Positions 18,834-27,811 are shown, counted from the first letter of the stretch. The stretch: 64,000 bases of DNA from Granulosicoccus sp947495035 (GCF_050589605.1 NZ_JBNGOO010000002.1), one strand, 5' to 3'. Made by a program: numbers and translations. Notes: generated by a model from the sequence alone, not told the origin.

Positions 18834-20349
18834 CAGTATTTCCGGCCGGTGGCTTGCCGTCAAGGCTGATGGTAGTGCCATCGCCAGGCGTTGCTCCACC
18901 GCTTCGCAGTGCCTGACTCAGCCCGTAGACATTGCAGCTCTGGCGGTATTTCGCATACTCTTCGGTGTCTTGATGTGCGGTGGTACGCTGCGCTTCATAA
19001 GCAACGGCTGGATCGAGAGTCTCTACGTTCAGCCTGAGTTCCATTTCAAGTACTGGGGGTTCGAATGGGTTCAGGTGCCCGGTGCCGAAGGCTTGTACCT
19101 GCTGTATTCAGCTATTGCCCTGAGCGCAGCTCTGGTTGCCATTGGTGCCTTCTATCGGATAGCCATCGTCAGCTTCTTCTGCCTGTTCAGTTACGCAGAA
19201 CTGATGGATGTCACCTACTACCTGAATCATTATTACTTTGTCAGCCTGCTGGCGCTGATCCTGTGCCTTCTGTCGCCTCATCGCGCCTGGTCGGTGGATG
19301 TCTGGCGAAAGCCGGCCCTGTATCGTCGCCAGCTGCCGGCCTGGCAGTTGTGGTGGCTCAGATATCAGGTGGCATTGTTGTATTTCTACGCTGGACTTGC
19401 AAAATTCGAAGCCGACTGGCTGCTGCATGCCCAACCGCTCAATATCTGGTTGCCGCCATTGGGGGGCATGCCCGTTCTGGGACCGCTGTTGGAGCTTCCC
19501 TGGGTGCATTTTCTCTTTTCATGGTTCGCCTTTGCATTCGACACGACCATCGTGGCATTTCTGCTGATGCGCAAAACGCGTATTCCTGCCTTCATGGTTG
19601 TGCTGGTTTTTCACCTGTTTACCCATCTGTTCTTCAATATCGGCCTGTTCCCCTTGATCATGGTACTGGCCGCTGCCTTGTTTCTTGATCCGTCATGGCC
19701 CCGGCACAGACTAAGTGACATGCATGCCATTGGCAGCCGTCTGGCATCCTTGATGGGGTGGCGCCCTGTGCCGCCTGTCACCCCTGCCAGCTCAGTGGAG
19801 GTGAGTCAGGAGGCATCTGGCCCATCCAGCTATCATTCGAGAACGCTGCCAACGCTGCCAACGCTGCCAACGCTGGCTATTACCGCTTTCTGCCTGTTTC
19901 AGTTCTTCATGCCGCTGAGGCACTGGCTTTATCCGGGGACCGTTTTATGGAACGAGCAAGGCATGCGTTTTTCCTGGAAGGTCATGTTGCGAGAAAAATC
20001 CGGATCCTTGCAATACCGTGTTGTCGCTGTCGATGGCGAGACCCGGATCGTGACACCGGGCGAGTATCTGACTGAACAGCAGTATCGGGAAATGGCCGGT
20101 CAACCGGATCTGATACTGCAACTGGCTCATCATATCCGCGACGAATACAATGCGCGCGGCGACGGTCCGGTCAGTGTTTTCGCCGATTCCCTGGTGTCAC
20201 TGAATGGTCGAGCCACCACAGAGCTGATCGACCCGGAGGCGAATCTTGCCGAAATCGATGATGGCGTCGGCATCGCGCACTGGATCACGGCGGCGCCCGA
20301 GCAGGCACCGCAACTGCAGCAGACGCTGAGACTCGTGGCCCGCGAATAA
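18826..20349 (+). CDS. HTTM-domain membrane protein (gamma-carboxylase-like)
   Basis: 507 residues with several membrane helices (about residues 35-290), a short linker, a further helix near ITAFCLFQFFMPLRHW and a soluble C-terminus. DIAALAVFRILFGVLMCGG and RYQVALLYFYAGLAKFEADWL are the HTTM (vitamin K-dependent gamma-carboxylase-like) signatures. The start ATG overlaps the imelysin stop by eight bases, so the two are translationally coupled. HTTM genes often accompany imelysins in iron-regulated loci of marine bacteria; the reaction in bacteria is not established. A linker at about 19849-19876 has tandem nine-base repeats encoding TLP-TLP-TLP. Confidence 0.8.
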   Translation: MTSSISGRWLAVKADGSAIARRCSTASQCLTQPVDIAALAVFRILFGVLMCGGTLRFISNGWIESLYVQPEFHFKYWGFEWVQVPGAEGLYLLYSAIALSAALVAIGAFYRIAIVSFFCLFSYAELMDVTYYLNHYYFVSLLALILCLLSPHRAWSVDVWRKPALYRRQLPAWQLWWLRYQVALLYFYAGLAKFEADWLLHAQPLNIWLPPLGGMPVLGPLLELPWVHFLFSWFAFAFDTTIVAFLLMRKTRIPAFMVVLVFHLFTHLFFNIGLFPLIMVLAAALFLDPSWPRHRLSDMHAIGSRLASLMGWRPVPPVTPASSVEVSQEASGPSSYHSRTLPTLPTLPTLAITAFCLFQFFMPLRHWLYPGTVLWNEQGMRFSWKVMLREKSGSLQYRVVAVDGETRIVTPGEYLTEQQYREMAGQPDLILQLAHHIRDEYNARGDGPVSVFADSLVSLNGRATTELIDPEANLAEIDDGVGIAHWITAAPEQAPQLQQTLRLVARE

Positions 20350-20418
20350 GCCGTCTGTCGCGGGCTGGGACAACACCATGCTCTGCAGTCGGGCCTGGAT
20401 CTGATCAGGCACAGGGTG

Positions 20419-21333
20419 TCAGGGGCGCAAGGCACCCTGTGTGTTCAGATACACGCATTGCAGTGTGCGAGTGGCGCAGATGAACAGGCGGTTGCGCTTG
20501 ATGCCACCGAATTCGACATTGGCGACTACCTCGCCAGTCAGAATCTTGCCGATCAGATCTCCTTCCGGTGTGTAGCAATGCACGCCGTCGGCCGCTGATG
20601 TCCAGAGATTACCGTCAGTGTCGAGACGAAAACCATCAAACAGACCCTCCGTGCAGCTGGCGAAAACGCGGTCATTGCTCAGACTGTTATCGGCACCGAC
20701 ATCGAAGACGCGGATATGCCGAGGACCGTTTTCGACATGGGTTGCGCCCGTGTCGGCAATGTACAGTAGCGACTCATCGGGAGAGAACGCCAGCCCATTG
20801 GGTTGCACGAAATCGGTCACCATGGCCGTCAGGGTGTTGGAGTCAGGGTCGAGCCTGAACACGAAGGACCCGCCAAGCTCACTGTCGGCCTTGTCGCCTT
20901 CATAATGCCCATCGATGCCATAGGTGGGGTCGGTGAACCAGATGCTGCCATCCGATTTCACCACGACATCGTTGGGTGAATTTAGGCGCTTGCCTGCATG
21001 ATGTGAAGCGAGAATGGTCTCGCTGCCATCGATCTCCATGCGGCTGACTTGCCGGCCTTGATGTTCGCAGGCAATCAGGCGTCCTTCTCGATCGACGGTA
21101 TGGCCGTTCTGGTTGCGGCAGGGAGCGCGAAACACGGAAACCGAATTGTCGGTTTCGTCGAATCTCAGCAGTCGGTCGTTGGGGATGTCGGACCAGATCA
21201 GGTATTTGCCGGCCGGGAAATAGGCTGGGCCTTCCGCCCAGCGGGTGCCGGTATACAGTGTTTCCTTGTGAACATTGGGCATCACATAGCGTTCGAAGCG
21301 CTTGTCGAGAATGACGAAATCTTCACTGTACAT
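20419..21333 (-). CDS. SMP-30/gluconolactonase-family protein
   Basis: 304 residues with the six-bladed propeller motifs of SMP-30/gluconolactonase: TRWAEGPAYFPAGKYLIWSD (metal Glu in WAEGP), LNSPNDVVVKSDGSIWFTDP (metal Asn/Asp in SPNDV), and PNGLAFSPDESLLYIADT. These calcium-dependent enzymes hydrolyse sugar lactones. AGGAG nine bases before the ATG at 21333 supports that start over a TTG three codons earlier. It is the last gene of the minus-strand sugar ABC operon, 12 bases after the permease. A perfect nine-base inverted repeat (20410-20441) spans its stop codon and may help end transcription. The precise lactone is unknown. Confidence 0.88.
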   Translation of the reverse strand: MYSEDFVILDKRFERYVMPNVHKETLYTGTRWAEGPAYFPAGKYLIWSDIPNDRLLRFDETDNSVSVFRAPCRNQNGHTVDREGRLIACEHQGRQVSRMEIDGSETILASHHAGKRLNSPNDVVVKSDGSIWFTDPTYGIDGHYEGDKADSELGGSFVFRLDPDSNTLTAMVTDFVQPNGLAFSPDESLLYIADTGATHVENGPRHIRVFDVGADNSLSNDRVFASCTEGLFDGFRLDTDGNLWTSAADGVHCYTPEGDLIGKILTGEVVANVEFGGIKRNRLFICATRTLQCVYLNTQGALRP

Positions 21334-21345
21334 GTTGAACAACTC

Positions 21346-22314
21346 CTATTGAGTGACCTTGTTGCCGCGTCCATAGACCAGCAGCATGAAAATGATGACG
21401 CTGCCGTAGATGACCTGACGACCGGCTTCAGGCATCTGCATGATGGACAGTACCGAATTGAGCAGCACGATCAGGATCACGCCGAGCAGGGTACCGACAT
21501 AGCGTCCTCTGCCACCGAGAATATGGGTGCCACCGATGACCACGGCGGCAATGGCGGGTAGCAGATAGGCGTCTCCCATTCCCTGATAGGCTTTGGTGGA
21601 GTAGCCGGCCAGTAGCGTACCTGCCAGTCCGGACAGCATGCCGCACAGGCAGAACGCGATGATGATGACGCGCCTGGTTGCCACACCGGCAAGATAGGCG
21701 GCTGCTTCCTTGTTGCCGATGGCGAAGATGTAGCGTCCCAGAGAGGTGCGGTTGAGCAGCAACATGATGGCGATGGACACCACGGCCCAGACGAGGAGTG
21801 CCACGGGCACCCCGGCGATCTTGTGGACTGCCAGGTATTGCATCAATGGCGTTGCCGCGGTTTGCGGAGCAAAGCCCCCGGTGTGCGCTACCATCAGCCC
21901 CCGCAATACGGCATTGACACCCAGAGTGAAGATCATGCTGGGTATTCTCAGATAGGCCACGCCGAATCCATTGACGAGGCCTACCAGCAAACCGACGCCC
22001 AGACCGACCGGTATGGCTGCCGGGCCACCGACGGTGGTTGCCATCATCGCAGCCGCCGCAATGGTCCAGGGTACGGACAAGTCGATATGCCCCAGGAGTA
22101 TGACGAGCATCATGCCGGCGGCCACCACGCCCAGAAACGATCCGACCTGCAATTGTTGCAACAGGTAGGTGGGTGACAACAAGGTGGCCGTACCTTGTGT
22201 GCTCAAGGTATAGACCGTACCGACGGCGAGAATCAGTATGACGAACAGGCCCGCGTAGATAATCGGCTTGTCATCGGCCGAAAGAGTGAGCAATCGCTTT
22301 CTGGGTGAATTCAT
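21346..22314 (-). CDS. Sugar ABC transporter permease (ribose/CUT2 type)
   Basis: 322 residues with eight to ten membrane helices and the RbsC-like signatures: VGSFLGVVAAGMMLVILLGH near the start, AAMMATTVGGPAAIPVGLG, and the cytoplasmic EAAAYLAGVATRRV loop that contacts the ATPase. The C-terminal part has AIAAVVIGGTHILGGRGRY, typical of the family. The ATG at 22314 is chosen; a GTG two codons upstream is possible. It pairs with the second permease, 21 bases away, to form a heterodimeric channel. Confidence 0.92.
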   Translation of the reverse strand: MNSPRKRLLTLSADDKPIIYAGLFVILILAVGTVYTLSTQGTATLLSPTYLLQQLQVGSFLGVVAAGMMLVILLGHIDLSVPWTIAAAAMMATTVGGPAAIPVGLGVGLLVGLVNGFGVAYLRIPSMIFTLGVNAVLRGLMVAHTGGFAPQTAATPLMQYLAVHKIAGVPVALLVWAVVSIAIMLLLNRTSLGRYIFAIGNKEAAAYLAGVATRRVIIIAFCLCGMLSGLAGTLLAGYSTKAYQGMGDAYLLPAIAAVVIGGTHILGGRGRYVGTLLGVILIVLLNSVLSIMQMPEAGRQVIYGSVIIFMLLVYGRGNKVTQ

Positions 22315-22335
22315 GTTCACAGGGTTCGGAGTGGC

Positions 22336-23406
22336 TCAGCGGAAGAGTTCGAGTGTGTTCTTGACCCGGATGACGGCGAGTGCACCCAGGCTGACGGCGG
22401 CCAGCAGTACCACGCCTTCGAACAGGGGTTGCAGCAAGGGATCTATTTCGAATATGCGAAAGTTGAAGGATATGGTTCTCAGCACCAGTGCCCCAAAGAT
22501 GGAGCCGATGGCCGAACCGACGCCGCCCAGCAACGAGGTTCCGCCGATGACAACGGCGGCAATGGAGTTGAGCGTATAGGCCCCGGCCTGAGGAATGTCC
22601 GCATTGCCGGATGAGGTTTGCAGGGTCAGGTACAAGCCGCCTAGTCCGGCAAAGAAGCCACCCAGTGTGAAGGCTGCTATCTTGGCGCGATCTATCGACA
22701 GGCCTGACATGTAGGCGGCACCCTCGGCCGAACCGATGGCGTACACGCTGCGACCGGTCACGGATCGGGCAAAGGGTAGCCAGATCAGCAGGGCCGCGGC
22801 CAGCAGGAGCACCAGTGGCACCGGAACCCAGGCAATCGGTGTGAACCAGGCGGCTTCGCCGTTCTCGGCAAATCCGTAGGTGGCGGCTATTTCATAGAGG
22901 TCATTGGTAAGTGCCCATGCCAGATCACCATCGACATCGCCGCCCGGGGTGGGGCGCAGGAACAGGGCGATACCCATGAAGATGGCACCGGTTGCCAGAG
23001 TTGCAATGATGGGCTGGATACGGCCGTAGACCACGACGCAACCATTGAGAAATCCGCAGGCCAGTCCGGCAAGCAGGCACAGGAGCATGCCGAAGGCCAT
23101 CTGCAGTGGACTGCCATTGAGCAGGTGGCTGGCCAGGCAGTTCACCAGTGTCATGATGGCGCCCACGGACAGATCCAGACCGCCCATCAGGACAGGAATG
23201 GTCTGTGCCATGGCAACCATGGCCAGCGCGAAGACCTCATTGGCGTTCTGTATGTAGACCGCTGTCGAGAAGCCGCGCGGATGATTGGCATTGTAGAAGG
23301 CATAGAATGCCAGGAAGACCACGATGACGGTGATCAGTGCGGCGTTGCGCAGCAGGTATATCTTCAGGTTCGCCATCGCCCCGTGTCGTGCTGACCCCGT
23401 GCTCAT
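22336..23406 (-). CDS. Sugar ABC transporter permease (ribose/CUT2 type)
   Basis: 356 residues, multi-spanning. Family signatures are VMGGLDLSVGAIMTLVNCLA, the EAA-like loop GSAEGAAYMSGLSIDRAK, and LNSIAAVVIGGTSLLGGVGS near the C-terminus. It is somewhat longer than the partner permease because of a periplasmic loop around residues 155-195 (PTPGGDVDGDLAWALTNDL). Its ATG overlaps the stop of the upstream ATPase gene by four bases, so expression is coupled. Confidence 0.92.
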   Translation of the reverse strand: MSTGSARHGAMANLKIYLLRNAALITVIVVFLAFYAFYNANHPRGFSTAVYIQNANEVFALAMVAMAQTIPVLMGGLDLSVGAIMTLVNCLASHLLNGSPLQMAFGMLLCLLAGLACGFLNGCVVVYGRIQPIIATLATGAIFMGIALFLRPTPGGDVDGDLAWALTNDLYEIAATYGFAENGEAAWFTPIAWVPVPLVLLLAAALLIWLPFARSVTGRSVYAIGSAEGAAYMSGLSIDRAKIAAFTLGGFFAGLGGLYLTLQTSSGNADIPQAGAYTLNSIAAVVIGGTSLLGGVGSAIGSIFGALVLRTISFNFRIFEIDPLLQPLFEGVVLLAAVSLGALAVIRVKNTLELFR

Positions 23407-24938
23407 ACCAGTTCCTCCTCCATGTTCAGCGAGCTGGCAATGATGTTGTGTTCATTGATGGATGTTCCCTGCAATTCCCGGACTATCCGGCCGTCGTACA
23501 TGACGGCCACTCGATCACAGCAGCCGATCAGTTCTTCGTAATCGGTGGTGTACATGAGAATGGAGACACCCTGTTCGGCCAATTGCCGCAGTAGTCGGTA
23601 GATCTCCTGCTTGGTGCCAACATCGATTCCCCGGGTCGGGTCATTCAGCAATACCAGCCTGGGGTTGGTCATCAACCACTTTGCGATGACCACTTTCTGC
23701 TGATTGCCTCCCGACAGGGTGGATACGGCATCGTCAGCTGAGCCAGCCTTGATCTGCATGCGAGCAATGCCGGCATCGATGGCCGCGCTCAAGGCGGCCT
23801 TGTCGACAAACAGGCCATGGGTGAGGCTCTGCAGAGACGCCAGTGCCAGATTGTCCTCGATGGACATGGGCAACAGCAAGCCCTCGGTTTTTCTGTCTTC
23901 GGGAATCAATGCCATGTTGATACCGGCCTGTTTTGCGTCGAGCGGCGAGCGAATCCTGACTGGCTTGCCATCGATGCGTACATTGCCATGCAGTTTCTTC
24001 AATACACCGAAAAGGCCTAGCAGAAGCTCCTTCTGTCCCTGACCATCGAGACCGCCGAGGCCGACGATTTCACCTTTGCCGACACTCAGCCTGATGTCCT
24101 TGAGGCGACCCTCCCAGCTCAGATTGTCAATCTCCAGTGCATTGCCGTCGTGTACATACTGGCGTTTGGCGGGAAAGTGCGCGGATATTTCCCGTCCGAT
24201 CATCATCTGTACGATGTTCTGCGGGCTGTGCTCGCCTTCGTTGAATGTCTCTATATGTCGACCATTGCGAAACACGGAACACTTGTCGGCAACGGCCTCT
24301 ATCTCGTGCATGCGGTGGGAAATGGTGAGTATGGCCAGCCCTTCATCACGCAGCGTTCCCAACAGTGACAGGACGTTGTCGACATCGGCCGCGGTCAGTG
24401 CGGAGGTGGCCTCGTCAAGGATGAGAACGCTGGGGTCGCGGGACAATGCCTTGGCGATTTCCACCATCTGGCGACGCGACAGGGGCAGGTCCCGGACACG
24501 CGAGCGAGGGTTGACGTCTTCGCAGTGAATGCGGGCCAGCACCTGTTCGGCACGTCGGATCTGCTCCCTGTTGTCGATCAGGCCGAATCGGCGAGGAGGG
24601 TTGCTGATGCAGATGTTGTCTGCAACGCTCAGATCGGGGATCAGCGAGAGTTCCTGAAAGATGCACACAACACCCGCTGCGTTCGCGTCGGCGGGTCCGC
24701 GAAAGTGTCTTTCGCTGCCTGCCAGTGTCAAACTGCCTTCATCCGCCGTGACAACGCCGGACATGATCTTGATCAGCGTTGACTTGCCGGCACCGTTTTC
24801 ACCAAGCACAGCATGGATGGAACCCAGATTGCAGGAAAAATCGACAGAATCCAGAGCAGTGACACCACCGTAGCGTTTGGTGATGCCTTGCAGGGTGAGA
24901 TGAGGCGCAGTCGAGCGCTGCTCGTCAGGTGTGTTCAT
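23403..24938 (-). CDS. Sugar ABC transporter ATP-binding protein (double ATPase)
   Basis: 511 residues with two fused nucleotide-binding domains, as in RbsA/XylG. The first has Walker A GENGAGKSTLIK, signature LPLSRRQMVEIAKALS and Walker B VLILDEATSAL. The second has a degenerate Walker A (GLGGLDGQGQKELLLGLFG) and signature LSGGNQQKVVIAKWL with Walker B RLVLLNDPTRGID. In this family the second site is usually the degenerate one, as here. It starts 91 bases after the binding-protein gene. Confidence 0.95.
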   Translation of the reverse strand: MNTPDEQRSTAPHLTLQGITKRYGGVTALDSVDFSCNLGSIHAVLGENGAGKSTLIKIMSGVVTADEGSLTLAGSERHFRGPADANAAGVVCIFQELSLIPDLSVADNICISNPPRRFGLIDNREQIRRAEQVLARIHCEDVNPRSRVRDLPLSRRQMVEIAKALSRDPSVLILDEATSALTAADVDNVLSLLGTLRDEGLAILTISHRMHEIEAVADKCSVFRNGRHIETFNEGEHSPQNIVQMMIGREISAHFPAKRQYVHDGNALEIDNLSWEGRLKDIRLSVGKGEIVGLGGLDGQGQKELLLGLFGVLKKLHGNVRIDGKPVRIRSPLDAKQAGINMALIPEDRKTEGLLLPMSIEDNLALASLQSLTHGLFVDKAALSAAIDAGIARMQIKAGSADDAVSTLSGGNQQKVVIAKWLMTNPRLVLLNDPTRGIDVGTKQEIYRLLRQLAEQGVSILMYTTDYEELIGCCDRVAVMYDGRIVRELQGTSINEHNIIASSLNMEEELV

Positions 24939-25029
24939 GTGTGTGCTGGGGACAAGCAGGTGGCGAATCCTTGCACGCTCGACGGGGAGCGTGCAGGAAT
25001 CCGGAAGTGGCGGAGAGCTCGGGTGTCTC

Positions 25030-26151
25030 TTATTCCGCGTCTTTCGACATGATTTCCCGCGCGGTGATATTCACATCACAGGGTGGAAATTCGTTGACCG
25101 TGAAGAAGTTGTCCGTCAGGTCGGGCCAGTAATTGACGCCTGCTTCCATCTGGTCATAGGTCGCGTAGGGAATCGGTACCGAGATCAGCTGAGGCATGAC
25201 GTTGCCATCCAGCGCGGCCAGCGCCGCCTTGATGGCGATGGCCACCATGCCGGGTGATTGCCCGATGGAGATGCCATGCAGACCATCGGGGCCATGCTCG
25301 GCCAGCAGTTTTCGGAAGCCGTTTTCGGATTCGCCCGCAATCGGTACCAGTGGATGTCCCGCGTCCAGCAGGGCGCGTACAGCACCGGTTGTACCCCCTT
25401 GCACGACAACGCCGGCGAATTCACTGTGTACTGCAATGGCATCGGCCGTGACCTTCTGGGCAGTGCCGTCATCCCAGTTGCCAACAACCTCAACGACGTC
25501 CCAGTTGCCGGCGGGTTCCAGCACTTCCAGAAAGCCGGTGTGGCGATCCCTGTCGACTGAATTGCCCTGCAATCCACGGACTTCGAGTATCTTTCCGTCT
25601 TTCTTGTCGCCCAGTTGCTCGATCAGCCAGTCGGCATACATTCTGCCCATCTGCAACTGGTCCTCATTGACCTGCATGACCTTCTTGGTATCCAGTACGT
25701 TGTCAAAGGGCACGATAACCACATCATTTCGATCTGCCAGACGAATCACCCGGTCAAAACCCTCTGGCGATACCGCAATGGTGACGATGGCGTCGAAGCC
25801 CTGATTGATGAAGTCCTCGATTGCCCCCAACTGGGCAGCGACATCGGTTCCGGTGGAAACGGCCTTGAACTCTTCGATCTGCGAGGCAATCTCGGGCTGT
25901 TCCACGAAGGCCTTGGCTGTCTGAATCATTTGTATGCGCCAGGTATTGCCGACAAAACCGTTGACCACAGCGATCTTGTGAGGACCTTCACGCTTGTCCC
26001 ATTGAAAGTAGCCGATGTCCTCCGACCAGGGAGCAAAGCACTCCGGATCGTGACCCGGACCTGAGACCGTATTCGGTCCTGCCATGACAGCACTACCCAG
26101 AGTCAGGCTCGCGCTGGCGAGCAACGTGAGTGCCCAGCGATGGTTCTTCAT
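25030..26151 (-). CDS. Sugar ABC transporter periplasmic binding protein
   Basis: 373 residues. A Sec signal (MKNHRWALTLLASASLTLGS, cut near AVMA-GP) precedes a type-1 periplasmic binding fold: HKIAVVNGFVGNTWRIQMI, QLGAIEDFINQGFDAIVTIA, GKILEVRGLQGNSVDRDRH, and AGVVVQGGTTGAVRALLDAG. This matches the ribose/autoinducer-2-like group. The ATG at 26151 has AGGAGA nine bases upstream, so the longer open frame to 26250 is not used. It is first in the minus-strand operon SBP-ATPase-permease-permease-lactonase. The sugar cannot be named. Confidence 0.9.
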   Translation of the reverse strand: MKNHRWALTLLASASLTLGSAVMAGPNTVSGPGHDPECFAPWSEDIGYFQWDKREGPHKIAVVNGFVGNTWRIQMIQTAKAFVEQPEIASQIEEFKAVSTGTDVAAQLGAIEDFINQGFDAIVTIAVSPEGFDRVIRLADRNDVVIVPFDNVLDTKKVMQVNEDQLQMGRMYADWLIEQLGDKKDGKILEVRGLQGNSVDRDRHTGFLEVLEPAGNWDVVEVVGNWDDGTAQKVTADAIAVHSEFAGVVVQGGTTGAVRALLDAGHPLVPIAGESENGFRKLLAEHGPDGLHGISIGQSPGMVAIAIKAALAALDGNVMPQLISVPIPYATYDQMEAGVNYWPDLTDNFFTVNEFPPCDVNITAREIMSKDAE

Positions 26152-26467
26152 GCAAGTTCTCCTGTAGTGGAATGACTGCTCTCTTGTAGTTTTGTGAACA
26201 GGCGGCATGAGAGCTGTTATTACCCTACTGGGTGGTAACAAGAATTGCAATACGGAAGATCGAGTATTTGTTCGCGAGGCCCTGGCGTATCTCCGGAGCC
26301 GATTCGGGGATCAAGGCCAGTCCTTCGTGCGGGCAGGTCTGCCGACCAGAGCGAGGGCATTCCGGGTTCGCAAGCCGGATTCCGGGATGCTGCAACCCAG
26401 AATGCGTCTCGCCTGGAGGGAGCCTGTGCACGAAGGGTGGCCATTGATCTTCAGCCGTGGGTTTTCA
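26152..26467. promoter_or_regulatory. Intergenic region with imperfect inverted repeat (26216-26239)
   Basis: This 316-base gap lies upstream of the sugar ABC operon. At 26216-26239 two 12-base arms (GTTATTACCCTA and CTGGGTGGTAAC) match as an inverted repeat at 8 of 12 positions, with the outer GTTA/TAAC and the ACCC/GGGT steps intact. It starts 65 bases before the binding-protein start, a usual place for an operator. The regulator is not evident; the nearby LacI site has a different sequence. The rest (26240-26467) is open in several frames but resembles no protein I know and holds no other signal. Confidence 0.4.
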
Positions 26468-26872
26468 CTAGTTGCCCGCAGGTCCGAAATGCGCGGAGAC
26501 ATTGTTCGAATCACCGCGACTGGCTGATGGATTGAACGGTTCCAGCCTCACCCGGGCATAGACCTCATCCTTGTTGCCGATGACCCAGCCGAGAATGATG
26601 GTGTCCGGGTCTTCATCCAGAACGCTGTTGGCGATGTCTCTGGTGAGCGTTCGCTCGATGCAGCCATTGGTGGCTCTGACGCAGGTGTTGCGCAGTGTGA
26701 TCAGGTGATCGTCCCATACCGGGTCATCACCTCTGAGCGTCACTCGCTCGTGAAAGACGCTGTTTGCCATCGCTTCACAGCTGGAAAAACAGATCCTGTA
26801 GGTCACGGTCACGCGACTTCTGCGTCTGCCGGAATCCTCGATCGATAATCTCACATTGCTGATGGTAGCCAT
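26468..26872 (-). CDS. Protein of unknown function
   Basis: 134 residues, probably cytoplasmic (no signal or membrane segment). It looks genuine: AAGGAGAAGGA sits just before the ATG, and the composition is ordinary. Alternating strands (RVTVTYRICFSS, FHERVTLRGDDPVWDD, TIILGWVIGNKDEVYARVRL) suggest a beta-rich fold. Four cysteines occur (in YRICFSSCEAM, NTCVRA and NGCIER). I recognise no family. The 5' leader is unusual: it carries a perfect palindrome and a long hairpin (separate entries). Confidence 0.6.
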   Translation of the reverse strand: MATISNVRLSIEDSGRRRSRVTVTYRICFSSCEAMANSVFHERVTLRGDDPVWDDHLITLRNTCVRATNGCIERTLTRDIANSVLDEDPDTIILGWVIGNKDEVYARVRLEPFNPSASRGDSNNVSAHFGPAGN

Positions 26873-26913
26873 ATTCCTTCTCCTTCATGTCAATCAGGCG
26901 TGACATCCGAATA

Positions 26914-26927
26914 CACCCCTAGGGGTG
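26914..26927. repeat. Perfect 14-base palindrome upstream of the unknown protein gene
   Basis: CACCCCTAGGGGTG reads the same on both strands. Its near end is 42 bases before the start of the unknown protein gene on the minus strand, where an operator would be expected. The GC-rich C4-TA-G4 core recalls operators of CsoR/RcnR-type metal regulators, but that is a resemblance only. Confidence 0.45.
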
Positions 26928-26941
26928 GTGTGTCACTGCTG

Positions 26942-26994
26942 TCAACGGGAGTACGCACTCGGCAGTGCAAATGCAAGTCGAGTGCACCCGTTGA
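26942..26994. repeat. Long imperfect hairpin between the HD gene and the unknown protein gene
   Basis: TCAACGGG and GCACTCG on one side pair perfectly with CGAGTGC and CCCGTTGA on the other, giving 15 base pairs with an asymmetric internal loop and a loop of about 15 bases. No T-run follows on either strand, so it is not a standard terminator. It would lie in the leader of the minus-strand unknown gene, or end the HD hydrolase transcript. Confidence 0.45.
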
Positions 26995-27090
26995 AGAACA
27001 TGCTGCTATCCGGGAGGCGTCAAGACAATGCTGTGGCAACTGACGAAAGTCGTGTATTGGCGCGAAAGACAGGAGTTTGGGGCGTTACTG

Positions 27091-27657
27091 CTATTCCGTA
27101 TAGGTGGGAAAACTGTCCATTGGGCGGGGATTGACTTGCAGTATGGACTCGGCCTGTCTGTAGAGCCTCTCATCACCCGACTGGAGCGCACTCAGCAATT
27201 CGCGTTTTTCCTGCAGATAGATTCTGAAGAAGTCATTGTCCGTCTCGCAGATGTGCTCGGTGTTGTCGATCAGGTCTGCGAGTTTGATGGTCTTGGCCTC
27301 CGCCGATTTGTGTTTCCAGGTCAGGCGCTCTGCGGCCTTGCGCTCTGCTCGGTTCAGAGACGGGTAATTCTCCCTGGTGTACTGGTCTGTCAGTTCTCGC
27401 ACCAGCGAAGTGACTGTCTGGCCGCATTGCTGCAGGATCTCCTGCTCTGCACGGACAGGGTCAGGCCCGTCTTCAAGTACATCATGCAAGATGGCAGCTG
27501 CCAGCATGTCCTCGTTGTTCGACACGGCGCGGACGCGCATCATCACGGACAGTGGGTGGGCGATGTAAGGGACTTCCACGTACTTGCGGTTCTGCCCATC
27601 ATGCGCTGTCGTTGCGATGCGTATCGCGCGATGCAGCAACTCGTGCCTGGCTGTCAT
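27091..27657 (-). CDS. SpoT-type HD-domain phosphohydrolase, single domain
   Basis: 188 residues. The order of metal-binding residues follows the hydrolase half of RelA/SpoT proteins: His19 in AHDGQNRKYVEVPYIAHP, His34 in the same stretch, His58-Asp59 in AAILHDVLED, and a later Asp in TIKLADLIDN. There is no synthetase, TGS or ACT domain, so it resembles small alarmone hydrolases (MESH1-like), which remove pyrophosphate from (p)ppGpp. Other nucleotide substrates are possible. It stands alone, 218 bases upstream of the unknown protein gene and 154 bases from the LacI gene. Confidence 0.8.
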   Translation of the reverse strand: MTARHELLHRAIRIATTAHDGQNRKYVEVPYIAHPLSVMMRVRAVSNNEDMLAAAILHDVLEDGPDPVRAEQEILQQCGQTVTSLVRELTDQYTRENYPSLNRAERKAAERLTWKHKSAEAKTIKLADLIDNTEHICETDNDFFRIYLQEKRELLSALQSGDERLYRQAESILQVNPRPMDSFPTYTE

Positions 27658-27811
27658 GATTTCATCTTCGAATCTTGCTGTGGTGTCAGCATAACCTCAA
27701 TGAGACTTGAATCCACGATCAGACGTCGCCCTTGGCTGCGGGAGCATGCCATTGCCCCTGCATTGCGCGGGAAGGATAAAACCAGCGGCCAGGTACGAAT
27801 GACAACAGCGA

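Noticed and set aside
26240..26467. Small genes in the gap upstream of the sugar ABC operon
   Set aside because: Several frames are open on both strands at once, none has a Shine-Dalgarno with a recognisable product.
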